DNA of 8,374 bases. Origin: Peptococcaceae bacterium (GTDB lineage: Bacteria > Bacillota > Dehalobacteriia > UBA7702). A program made the position numbers and the translations under genes. The stretch covers positions 1 through 8,374 of the forward strand of contig DXZC01000099.1 of NCBI GenBank assembly GCA_019415505.1, read 5' to 3'. Shown piece by piece: positions 1-6,496 of this stretch; position 1 is the first letter of the stretch; every line of letters begins with the position of its first letter. A model generated the notes under the pieces. The model did not search any database. It was not told the origin of the DNA and was given only the letters and a program-made list of their open reading frames with translations.

Positions 1-500
1 CGCTCCCGTACCATAACCCCGGTAATAGAAGCCACTGTATCGTTAAGGCTCTCAATATGCTGTACGTTAACGGTGGTGTATACATCTACCCCGGCCTTTA
101 ACAATTCATTTATATCCTGGTATCTTTTGTCATGGCGGCTTCCTTCAGCGTTAGTATGGGCTAATTCATCCACTAGAATCAGCCGGGGCATTCTCGCCAT
201 GGCGGCGTCCAAATCAAACTCTTGCAGGGTAATGTCGCCATGTTGTACTGTGCGGGTGGGGAGTTGTTTTAAGCCATTGAGCAAGGCGGCGGTTTCCGGC
301 CTGGCATGAGGCTCTACATAACCGGCGACTACATCAATTCCTCGTTTCTGGGCAGCGTGCGCCGCCTCCAGCATAGCGTAAGTTTTGCCGACGCCGGCAG
401 CATAGCCGAAGAAAATTTTTAAATGCCCTTTCTTTTCCGTTGCTTCCTCACGACTAATAGCCCGTAATAGCTGCTCCGGGTCTTGTCTTGGCCGTTCCAT
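1..500 (-). CDS. kdpD: KdpD sensor histidine kinase, N-terminal part (runs off left edge)
   Basis: KdpD is the membrane sensor kinase that, with KdpE, turns on kdpFABC under K+ limitation. Only the first 166 codons, read from 500 down to 1, are in the window. They cover the cytoplasmic KdpD N-terminal domain. Visible are a Walker A-like loop GYAAGVGKT (about residues 32-40), the family stretch GYVEPHARPET (60-70), a Walker B-like LILVDELAHTN (107-117), and the typical end of this region, VNVQHIESLND (144-154) followed by GVMVRE. The ATG at 500 is preceded by AAGGAGG (508-514) at good spacing. The gene starts 55 bases after the preceding accessory gene, so it is probably at the end of the kdp transcript or close to it. 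The universal-stress-like, transmembrane and kinase domains lie outside the window, so it is unknown whether the protein is full length or one of the short kinase-less forms found in some bacteria. Confidence 0.95.
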   Translation of the reverse strand, partial: MERPRQDPEQLLRAISREEATEKKGHLKIFFGYAAGVGKTYAMLEAAHAAQKRGIDVVAGYVEPHARPETAALLNGLKQLPTRTVQHGDITLQEFDLDAAMARMPRLILVDELAHTNAEGSRHDKRYQDINELLKAGVDVYTTVNVQHIESLNDTVASITGVMVRE

Positions 501-554
501 TGAGCCGCCTCCTTTCCTTGTTCAATAAGTTATAGCAAAGTTATATGATATAAA

Positions 555-584
555 ATTATAGCATATTAGATGTCTGATTGCCAC
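555..584 (-). promoter_or_regulatory. possible internal sigma-A promoter for kdpD
   Basis: On the minus strand there is a perfect TATAAT (555-560) with GTGGCA (579-584; four of six match TTGACA) 18 bases upstream. It overlaps the last codons and the stop of the preceding gene and would start transcription shortly before the kdpD ribosome binding site. A basal promoter would keep the sensor present when the main operon is off. The region is AT-rich, so a chance match is quite possible. Confidence 0.3.
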
Positions 585-1092
585 TTGGCTGCTTTACGCT
601 TTCATACAGACTATGAATAAACTCTGTAGCCAGCTGGGCTGAGGCAGCATCTTGCCACAATACTTGTTGTGATATTTGCTTATGATTTAAGGGGTCTGCG
701 GGCAGATTCGTGCTACAGCGCTTAATTGGCGTTAAGTTTAGGTATTGGCTATGTATATGGTATTTTGACAAAGCGCCGGTATTGACTGCTTCTGAAACAA
801 AGCCAATATCTATTTTATCTGTAGTAAGACCTTGAATTATCGCCGCGTCTTTATCGGTATAAAGATATACTTCCACATTGGCGTGGGCTTTAAAGAATTG
901 CTGCTGATAACACAAGATGCAGTCTGCTGTCAGGGGAGAGGAAAAGCCGAGGCGCAGGGGGATTTGTTTTGGCGGGGCCGGACTATCCGAAAAATCCCAA
1001 TTGAGGTCGAAAATCCGGTCTAGCCTATTTATGATAAAGTAGCCGCTCAGGTAAAAGGCGGTTAAAACCAGGATAAATAGTATGTTCCACAT
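556..1092 (-). CDS. membrane-anchored protein with partial PBP2/LysR-effector-like domain, unknown function
   Basis: A 178-residue protein that I do not recognise as a named family. Residues 3-22 form one hydrophobic segment without a clear cleavage site, so it is probably an N-terminal anchor. A proline-rich linker (39-45) follows, then a soluble domain. Residues 44-125 (IPLRLGFSSPLTADCIL..., then a helix, then VEVYLYT, QGLTTDKIDIGFVS, LNLTPIKR) follow the strand-helix pattern of the first lobe of type-2 periplasmic binding proteins and LysR effector domains. The final helix (about 150-166) resembles the C-terminal lobe-1 helix. The second lobe, about 80 residues, appears to be missing. Cysteines sit at 58, 61 (CxxC) and 126. 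The ATG at 1092 has an excellent AGGAGGTGA (1097-1105). Its place between the CBS gene and kdpD suggests a link to Kdp sensing or assembly, which is inference. The side of the membrane is not certain. Confidence 0.8.
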   Translation of the reverse strand: MWNILFILVLTAFYLSGYFIINRLDRIFDLNWDFSDSPAPPKQIPLRLGFSSPLTADCILCYQQQFFKAHANVEVYLYTDKDAAIIQGLTTDKIDIGFVSEAVNTGALSKYHIHSQYLNLTPIKRCSTNLPADPLNHKQISQQVLWQDAASAQLATEFIHSLYESVKQPSGNQTSNML

Positions 1093-1130
1093 TTTCTCAC
1101 CTCCTGGTAATGTTTTTCAATTCTTAATAG

Positions 1131-1179
1131 TAGGGCCAGGCCCTAAGCAGATAAGCCCGCTGACTTGCGCCGCGGGCTT
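1131..1179 (-). repeat. two inverted repeats in the gap between accessory genes
   Basis: The 97-base gap between the CBS gene and the anchored protein holds two dyads. The first in transcript order has 8-base arms AAGCCCGC and GCGGGCTT (1153-1160 and 1172-1179) around an 11-base loop. The second has 7-base arms TAGGGCC and GGCCCTA around a single base (1131-1145). Both are GC-rich in an otherwise AT-rich gap and could fold in the kdp mRNA. Neither is followed by a U-run, so a standard intrinsic terminator is unlikely. An RNA-processing or partial attenuation site is possible. Confidence 0.55.
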
Positions 1180-1189
1180 TAACATTGAC

Positions 1190-1618
1190 TTATCTGGGTT
1201 TTGCTGCGCCCAATCCGGCGGTATCGGAGAAATAGGAAATAACGCAGCGGCGCGTGATAATGCCGCACAGGGCTTGCCGGTCATCGACAATGGGTACAAA
1301 ATTTTGCTCCAGTATAGCATTGATAACTACTGTAGATTCCGCTGTTATAGGCAAAGGCGGGCAGAAATCCTGGCGCAGAATGGTTTTGAGAGTGTATTTT
1401 TCCTGGGCTCGCATTTCCGTAGCGCCAACGTCAATAATATGGCGGAGGAAATCACCCTCTGTTACGCAGCCTACATATTTATCCCCTTGATCAAGCACAG
1501 GAACGGCGGTATAACCGTGGCGCAGCATAATCTCTAAGCCTTGGCGAATAGTGTTGTCCTGGTGCAAAAATATGGTACATACTTTGGGAATCATAATTTG
1601 GGCTATATTCATAGTCAT
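1190..1618 (-). CDS. two-CBS-domain protein, CbpB/DarB-like (candidate c-di-AMP receptor)
   Basis: A 142-residue soluble protein consisting of a CBS pair. CBS1 covers about residues 6-63 (IMIPKVCTIFL, HGYTAVPVLD, VGCVTEGDFL). CBS2 covers about 75-130 (TLKTIL, ITAESTVVINAILEQNFVPIVDD, GIITRRCVISYF). Length, the opening MIP, GYTAVPVLD in CBS1 and the closing GI-TRR-V pattern resemble my recollection of the CbpB/DarB (YkuL) proteins of Listeria and Bacillus. Those bind c-di-AMP and act through protein partners such as Rel or pyruvate carboxylase. The ATG at 1618 overlaps the kdpC stop as ATGA, so translation is coupled. A second ATG at 1612 is also possible, and no strong ribosome binding site decides between them. 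Because c-di-AMP is a K+-homeostasis messenger, a role in controlling KdpFABC or KdpD is plausible but inferred. Adenine-nucleotide binding is the main alternative. I give no symbol because orthology was not tested. Confidence 0.88.
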   Translation of the reverse strand: MTMNIAQIMIPKVCTIFLHQDNTIRQGLEIMLRHGYTAVPVLDQGDKYVGCVTEGDFLRHIIDVGATEMRAQEKYTLKTILRQDFCPPLPITAESTVVINAILEQNFVPIVDDRQALCGIITRRCVISYFSDTAGLGAAKPR

Positions 1619-2217
1619 AAAATCCCGTCAAGCATTAGATTAACAGCGAGTACGTTAACGGTTTTTTCACCAAAAATACCCAGGAATTTGCCGGAGGAGC
1701 ATTTTTCAATTATTTCTCGGATTTCCTCTTCACTCATATCGTTGGCTTGGGCAATTCTAGCTACCTGGTATTCTGCTGCCGCCGGTGAAATATGAGGGTC
1801 AAGGCCGCTGCCGGAGCAGGTAACCAGGTCTACTGGTACAGCAGTCTCGTCCATATCGGGGTTGGCTTGCCGCAGCATTTCTACTCGTTCTGCCACCAAG
1901 TCCTCATATTCCTGGCTGGCAGGGCTTAGATTGGAGGGGGCGGCGTACATCAAGGTGTTGCCTGCCTTATCTTTATAGGTAGATGCGTCTATATTCATAA
2001 TACGTCCCCACATATGCCCTTCATCTGTATATTGTTGTCCTAACAGTTCGCTACCGTATTTTTTGCCGTCTACCTCAATAATGCTGCCATTGGCCTGGTC
2101 AGAAAAAAGCAGTTGGCCTATACCGGTAACGACTCCTGTGTAAATTACGCCGCATAGCAGGGAAAAAATCAGGAAAATGATGGCCGCCCGCGGCAGTATT
2201 TTTTTTATGACTTGCAT
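1615..2217 (-). CDS. kdpC: K+-transporting ATPase KdpC subunit
   Basis: KdpC is the single-span subunit of the KdpFABC K+ pump. It stabilises the complex and helps nucleotide binding by KdpB. The 200-residue product is close to the family's usual length of about 190. It has one N-terminal transmembrane helix (about 10-34), then GSELLGQQYT (55-64), MWGR (69-72) and the strongly conserved VPVDLVTCSGSGLDPHISPAAA (from residue 127), and ends with LGIFGEKTVNVLAVNLMLD. A longer reading from 2265 would overlap the end of kdpB. The ATG at 2217 is preferred because AAGGAGGT lies just upstream (2223-2230) and the protein then starts like other KdpC proteins. It follows kdpB by 13 bases, and its TGA overlaps the next gene's ATG. 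Residues 85-97 lack the usual glycine-rich SGGSNLGPSN form and read NTLMYAAPSNLSP instead, a mild deviation. Confidence 0.97.
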   Translation of the reverse strand: MQVIKKILPRAAIIFLIFSLLCGVIYTGVVTGIGQLLFSDQANGSIIEVDGKKYGSELLGQQYTDEGHMWGRIMNIDASTYKDKAGNTLMYAAPSNLSPASQEYEDLVAERVEMLRQANPDMDETAVPVDLVTCSGSGLDPHISPAAAEYQVARIAQANDMSEEEIREIIEKCSSGKFLGIFGEKTVNVLAVNLMLDGIL

Positions 2218-2230
2218 AATGTTTACCTCC

Positions 2231-4300
2231 TTATACCAATCCCAATGCGGTGAGAAGCAGATCAATAAGTTTTATAAAGACAAAGGGAGCTGCCAGACCG
2301 CCAAGGCCGTAAAGCAAAAGGTTATGAGCCAGGAGTTTACCGGCGGGAACCTCACGATATTTAACTCCCTTGAGGGCTAGGGGTATCAGGGCAATGATAA
2401 TCAAAGCATTGTAAATAATGGCTGAGAGCACTGCGCTTTGGGGGGAGTGCAGACCCATGATATTGAGGGCCGACAGGCCAGGATAAAGGCTCATGAACAG
2501 AGCGGGAATAATAGCAAAATATTTTGCTACGTCATTGGCAATAGAAAAGGTGGTCAGGCTACCCCTAGTCATCAGCAGTTGTTTACCTATACGCACTATA
2601 TCAATGAGCTTTGTGGGGGATGAATCTAAATCCACCATATTGCCGGCTTCCTTGGCGGCTTGGGTGCCGCTATTCATGGCTACGGCTACATCAGCCTGGG
2701 CCAAGGCCGGGGCGTCGTTGGTACCGTCGCCGGTCATGGCAACCAAATGTCCCTTGCTTTGGTAATCTCGTATGAGCTTTAGTTTAGCTTCCGGCGTGGC
2801 CTCAGCCAAAAAATCATCCACTCCAGCTTCAGCCGCAATGGCCGCTGCTGTAATGGGGTTATCTCCGGTTATCATGATGGTTTGGATACCCATTTTGCGC
2901 AGGTCGGCAAATTTTTCCTGTACCCCTTGCTTAATGATATCCTTAAGGTGAATTACACCCAGTATTTTGTGGTTTTTCGCCACCACCAACGGCGTGCCGC
3001 CCTGGGAGGCAATAGATTTTACAGCCTCATCGCAGGCTGCGGAATAAACCCCGCCGCCTTCTTTGACATATTTTTCTAGGGCGTCCGCCGCGCCTTTGCG
3101 AATTTCGTTGCCAGCGTAATCTACGCCGCTCATACGGGTAGAGGCTGTGAAGGGGATAAAGGTCATGCCTTTATCCTGGATATTCCGACCCCTGATGCCG
3201 AATTTTTCCTTAGCCAGCACAACTACGCTTCTGCCTTCGGGGGTTTCATCAGCTAGGGAAGAAAGCTGGGCGGCGTCGGCCAAGTCCATAATATCGGTTC
3301 CGTCCACCGGTATAAACTCGCTGGCCTGGCGGTTTCCTAAGGTAATGGTACCGGTTTTATCCAGCATAAGTATATCTACATCGCCAGCGGCTTCAATAGC
3401 CCGGCCGCTCATAGCCAAAACATTGGCTTGATTGAGACGGCTCATGCCCGCTATACCAATAGAGGACAGCAAAGCGCCGATTGTGGTAGGAGCCAGACAG
3501 ACGAGAAGGGCCACTAAGGTCGTGAGGGAAGTGGGATTTTCAATACCCGCTAGCTGGGCGGAAAAAGTTGAGTAAGTATAGAGTGACATAGTGACCAAAA
3601 TAAAGATGATAGAAAGGGCTACGAGGAAGATTTGCAGGGCAATTTCATTGGGTGTTTTCTTGCGAACTGCTCCTTCAACCATGGCAATCATCTTATCAAG
3701 AAAGCTTTCCCCAGCTTCACTGGTAACTCGTAAGATTAGCCAATCAGAGAGGACCGTGGTGCCGCCAGTCACGGCGCTGCGGTCACCGCCTGATTCCCGG
3801 ATAACCGGGGCGGATTCACCGGTAATGGCGCTTTCGTCTACAGAGGCGGCGCCGTCTATTACCTCGCCGTCAGCGGGAATTTGTTCCCCGGCTTTAACTA
3901 TTACAATGTCCCCTGTTTTTAGGGTAGCGGAAGGTACAACCGTGATATTTTCCCTCTCCGCGGGTGAGGGGATTTTGTTGGCGTCTACCTCTCTTTTTGA
4001 GGCCCGCAAGGCGTCTGCCTGGGCTTTACCCCGTCCTTCAGCAATTGCTTCGGCGAAATTAGCAAATAGCACCGTAAACCAAAGGATGAGGGCAATAGCC
4101 AAGGTATAACCAGAGGGGGCGTCTTTAAGCCCAAAGAGGGAGACTAGCCATAAACCGGTGGTGAGAATAGCAAAGATGTAAACAAGCAGCATCACCGGAC
4201 TTTTAACCTGAGTTTTCGGGTTTAACTTAATAAAGGAATCTTTTATTGCTCCACTTAACATTTTGCCGTTAATTAAGGAGCTTTTGGTCTTTGCGACCAT
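2231..4300 (-). CDS. kdpB: K+-transporting P-type ATPase KdpB, catalytic subunit
   Basis: KdpB hydrolyses ATP to drive K+ import through KdpA. The 689-residue product matches the family length (682 in E. coli). Two N-terminal membrane helices (about 38-58 and 64-84) are followed by the actuator domain with TGES (160-163), helices around 222-246 and 256-285 carrying CLAPTTIGALLSSIG, and the phosphorylation motif DKTGT with catalytic Asp314. The nucleotide-binding domain includes KGAADALEKYV (about 402-412). The hinge motif TGDGTND (523-529) and three C-terminal helices complete it. The serine of TGES (Ser163) corresponds to the inhibitory phosphorylation site described for E. coli KdpB. The ATG at 4300 has AAGGAGG 8 bases upstream. 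A GTG at 4309 is rejected because it falls inside that ribosome binding site. The kdpA stop is 13 bases upstream. Confidence 0.98.
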   Translation of the reverse strand: MVAKTKSSLINGKMLSGAIKDSFIKLNPKTQVKSPVMLLVYIFAILTTGLWLVSLFGLKDAPSGYTLAIALILWFTVLFANFAEAIAEGRGKAQADALRASKREVDANKIPSPAERENITVVPSATLKTGDIVIVKAGEQIPADGEVIDGAASVDESAITGESAPVIRESGGDRSAVTGGTTVLSDWLILRVTSEAGESFLDKMIAMVEGAVRKKTPNEIALQIFLVALSIIFILVTMSLYTYSTFSAQLAGIENPTSLTTLVALLVCLAPTTIGALLSSIGIAGMSRLNQANVLAMSGRAIEAAGDVDILMLDKTGTITLGNRQASEFIPVDGTDIMDLADAAQLSSLADETPEGRSVVVLAKEKFGIRGRNIQDKGMTFIPFTASTRMSGVDYAGNEIRKGAADALEKYVKEGGGVYSAACDEAVKSIASQGGTPLVVAKNHKILGVIHLKDIIKQGVQEKFADLRKMGIQTIMITGDNPITAAAIAAEAGVDDFLAEATPEAKLKLIRDYQSKGHLVAMTGDGTNDAPALAQADVAVAMNSGTQAAKEAGNMVDLDSSPTKLIDIVRIGKQLLMTRGSLTTFSIANDVAKYFAIIPALFMSLYPGLSALNIMGLHSPQSAVLSAIIYNALIIIALIPLALKGVKYREVPAGKLLAHNLLLYGLGGLAAPFVFIKLIDLLLTALGLV

Positions 4301-4313
4301 ATTTAACACCTCC

Positions 4314-6128
4314 TTAGTGCATACTGCTGAAAAATTCTGCCAGAGGTCCTAATGACAACGCTGGGAAGAAGCTGAGAGCGCCAATGAGAAGCACGATGAG
4401 AATCAGCAGAAAGACAAACATGGCATTAGTGGTAGATAGGGTACCTGCGGTGGCGGCTATTTGTTTTTTACCAACCAGGCTGCCGGCAATAGCCAGAGTA
4501 CCAATAATTGGTAAGAACCGGACAAATAGCATCACAAGCCCCAGGGAAACATTTAAAAAGACTGTATTGGCATTAAAGCCGGCAAAGGCTGAGCCGTTAT
4601 TGCCGCCAGCAGAGGAGTAGGCGTACAGCAATTCGGAAAAACCGTGGGCGCCGCCGTTATTTAAACTGTCGGCCACAGCCGGCACAGCCGCCGCTATACC
4701 GCTGCCCACTAAGATACCAATGGGGGTGGCCAGGCAGACAAGAACAGCCCATTTCATCTCCTGGGGCTCAATTTTTTTGCCGAGAAATTCCGGGGTTCTG
4801 CCAACCATCAGACCGGCGATAAATACCGCCAATATGGCAAAGGCCAACATCCCATATAGTCCGCAGCCGACGCCTCCGAAAATTACTTCCCCCAGTTGCA
4901 TTAAGAGCATGGTGATCATGCCGCCTAGGGGTGTATAGCTGTCATGCATGGAGTTTACCGAACCGTTGGAGGCGGCAGTAGTGAAGGTGGCCCAAGTTGC
5001 GGAGGTGGCAATGCCAAAGCGGGTTTCCTTACCCTCCATATTGCCTCCGGCTTGGTCTGTTGTCGATATATCAACAGTGCCGTCCTGGGCTAGTTGGGGC
5101 GTTGCTAGCTGTTCGTTAACAGCTACCGTGCCCAGAGCCAGGGCCAAGCATATAAACATAGCTGCGAAAATGGCTAAGCCCTGTTTTTTATTTTTAACGC
5201 TTCTGCCAAAGGTAAAGCAGAGGGCCGCCGGTATGAGCAGCAGGGAAATCATTTCCAATAAGTTAGTGAAAGCATTGGGGTTTTCCAGGGGGTGGGCTGA
5301 GTTGACGCCCATATAGCCCCCGCCGTTTGTACCGCTTTGCTTAATAGCTACCTGACTGGCGGCAGGTCCCATAGGTACAAATTGTTCAGTTATTATTTGG
5401 GCGCCGTCGATAACCTTGCCGTCAACAGTTACTGTATTTGTTGAGGTATCTATTGTAGCGTCCTCTAGCACCTCTCCTGCTTCGTTAACGGCAATGGGTT
5501 CCACAAGGCTGACGGCTTCAGCGGGTTTTAAGTTTTGTACCACACCGCCGCCTACCAGGCAAAGAGCTATAACTAAATTTAAAGGAATTAAAATATGAAC
5601 CACAATACGGGTCATATCTACCCAGAAGTTGCCTAGCCCGTTGGCCTTGACCTTAATAAAGCCTCTAATGAGAGCAAATAATACGGCAATACCTGTAGCC
5701 GCTGAGACGAAATTCTGTACTGTGAGACCTAAGGCCTGGGTTAGATAGCTAAGGGTGGATTCGCCGCTGTAAGCCTGCCAATTAGTATTGGTTACAAAGC
5801 TTGAGGCAGTGTTAAAAGCTAAATCCCATTTTACGCCGGCTAATCCTTGGGGATTGCCGGGTAAAATACCTTGTAAGAGCTGTAGTAAAAACAAAAAGAC
5901 AATTCCTATACCGGAAAAGATTAGGACGCTAACCGCGTATTGTTTCCAATTCATCTCCTCGTTTTTATCTAGGCGCATTACCTTGTATACTAGATTTTCG
6001 CAAGGTGTTAGCAGCTTGGAAGGAAATGTTTTCTCGCCGTTCATAACCTTTTTAATGTAAGCTCCTAAAGGAATTGCCAGAATTACGAGGATTACCAGAT
6101 ACAAGATGTATTGTACAACTGCGCTCAT
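4314..6128 (-). CDS. kdpA: K+-transporting ATPase KdpA, ion-binding subunit
   Basis: KdpA is the channel-like subunit of KdpFABC, related to the Trk/Ktr transporters, and selects K+. Four pore-loop segments are visible: TNTNWQAYSGE (113-123), GTNGGGYMGVNSAHP (266-280), TAASNGSVNSMHDSYTPLGG (384-403) and SSAGGNNGSAFAGF (505-518). Roughly ten hydrophobic helices surround them. The protein has 604 residues against about 557 in E. coli. Much of the excess is an acidic, threonine-rich external loop at about 205-250, between the NLKP and VPMGPAASQ stretches. The ATG at 6128 overlaps the kdpF stop (ATGA) and is preceded by AAAGGGG (6139-6145). All key glycines of the filter loops appear intact, so the pump should be functional. 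Confidence 0.98.
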   Translation of the reverse strand: MSAVVQYILYLVILVILAIPLGAYIKKVMNGEKTFPSKLLTPCENLVYKVMRLDKNEEMNWKQYAVSVLIFSGIGIVFLFLLQLLQGILPGNPQGLAGVKWDLAFNTASSFVTNTNWQAYSGESTLSYLTQALGLTVQNFVSAATGIAVLFALIRGFIKVKANGLGNFWVDMTRIVVHILIPLNLVIALCLVGGGVVQNLKPAEAVSLVEPIAVNEAGEVLEDATIDTSTNTVTVDGKVIDGAQIITEQFVPMGPAASQVAIKQSGTNGGGYMGVNSAHPLENPNAFTNLLEMISLLLIPAALCFTFGRSVKNKKQGLAIFAAMFICLALALGTVAVNEQLATPQLAQDGTVDISTTDQAGGNMEGKETRFGIATSATWATFTTAASNGSVNSMHDSYTPLGGMITMLLMQLGEVIFGGVGCGLYGMLAFAILAVFIAGLMVGRTPEFLGKKIEPQEMKWAVLVCLATPIGILVGSGIAAAVPAVADSLNNGGAHGFSELLYAYSSAGGNNGSAFAGFNANTVFLNVSLGLVMLFVRFLPIIGTLAIAGSLVGKKQIAATAGTLSTTNAMFVFLLILIVLLIGALSFFPALSLGPLAEFFSSMH

Positions 6129-6217
6129 GACTGATTATCCCCTTTCATTAAAATATAGATGTAGTAGAATAGCAAAGCTGTGGTGCATACACCGATGATA
6201 CCAACTATAATTTGCAT
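6125..6217 (-). CDS. kdpF: KdpF small membrane subunit of the Kdp pump
   Basis: A 30-residue peptide, too short for ordinary gene finding, that begins MQIIVGIIGV and ends MKGDNQS. One hydrophobic helix spans about residues 3-24 and a short charged tail follows. This is the size and layout of KdpF (29 residues in E. coli), which sits beside KdpA and stabilises the complex. The ATG at 6217 has a strong AGGAGGG (6224-6230), and the TGA overlaps the kdpA ATG. It is the first gene of the operon. Sequence conservation in KdpF is low, so the call rests on position, size and hydrophobicity. Confidence 0.9.
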   Translation of the reverse strand: MQIIVGIIGVCTTALLFYYIYILMKGDNQS

Positions 6218-6239
6218 TTTTCTCCCTCCTTCTTAGCCA

Positions 6240-6269
6240 AGTATACATCCCATTTTATTAAATTGGCAT
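6240..6269 (-). promoter_or_regulatory. candidate kdp operon promoter
   Basis: Minus-strand TATACT (6240-6245; five of six match TATAAT) with ATGCCA (6264-6269; four of six match TTGACA) 18 bases upstream. Transcription would start near 6233, giving a leader of only about 16 bases that just includes the kdpF ribosome binding site. A poor -35 fits a promoter that needs an activator such as KdpE. Confidence 0.4.
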
Positions 6270-6300
6270 AAACATTCCGCTAGAAGCCATTAAGATAGCA

Positions 6301-6314
6301 TAAAGATATCTTTA
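6301..6314. promoter_or_regulatory. perfect 14-bp palindrome upstream of kdp promoter
   Basis: TAAAGATATCTTTA is its own reverse complement and lies about 31 bp upstream of the proposed -35 of kdp, a typical position for an activator site such as KdpE. The assignment to KdpE is inference. The sequence is AT-rich and a chance palindrome of this kind is possible. Confidence 0.4.
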
Positions 6315-6411
6315 AATTGCTGGTGTGGCTGGTGGCAGAAGACTAAAGGAAGTTAACTGCTGGTTAAAATTCCCTAACTATTATGCTTGCGCTCTGGGAT
6401 AGGAATATAAC

Positions 6412-6450
6412 AAAAGAAACGACCTACCTCCTTGGTAAGTCGTCTCTTTT
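6412..6450 (-). terminator. intrinsic terminator of mttB (bidirectional form)
   Basis: A stem of about 17 pairs with two or three mismatches, made of AAAAGAAACGACCTACC and GGTAAGTCGTCTCTTTT around the loop TCCTT. In the minus direction it starts 46 bases after the mttB stop, and its 3' arm ends in a U-rich stretch. The mirror arm also ends in Ts, so it could stop transcription from either side. It separates mttB from the kdp operon. Confidence 0.85.
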
Positions 6451-6496
6451 TATAATTAATGAACTGTAAAGGAATTTTTTGGCTAAAAAATAGGGT

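Noticed and set aside
1082..1537. Plus-strand reading frame opposite the CBS gene
   Set aside because: It is antisense to a clear CBS protein, has no recognisable domain, and no ribosome binding site supports it. The same applies to the other plus-strand frames over kdpA, kdpB and mttB.
2218..2265. Longer kdpC start at 2265
   Set aside because: It would overlap the end of kdpB and add atypical residues. The ATG at 2217 has a strong ribosome binding site and gives the usual N-terminus.
4301..4309. GTG start of kdpB at 4309
   Set aside because: The GTG is part of the AAGGAGGTG ribosome binding site that serves the ATG at 4300.
6264..6281. Plus-strand sigma-54-like TGGCAT at 6264
   Set aside because: The -12 box reads TTCC instead of TTGC, and it would point into the mttB 3' region with no gene to drive.
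6218..6411. ydaO/kdp-type c-di-AMP riboswitch upstream of kdpF
   Set aside because: The leader lacks the conserved G-rich blocks of that riboswitch, and the likely promoter leaves only a short leader. Nothing else was recognised in this interval besides the promoter and palindrome.
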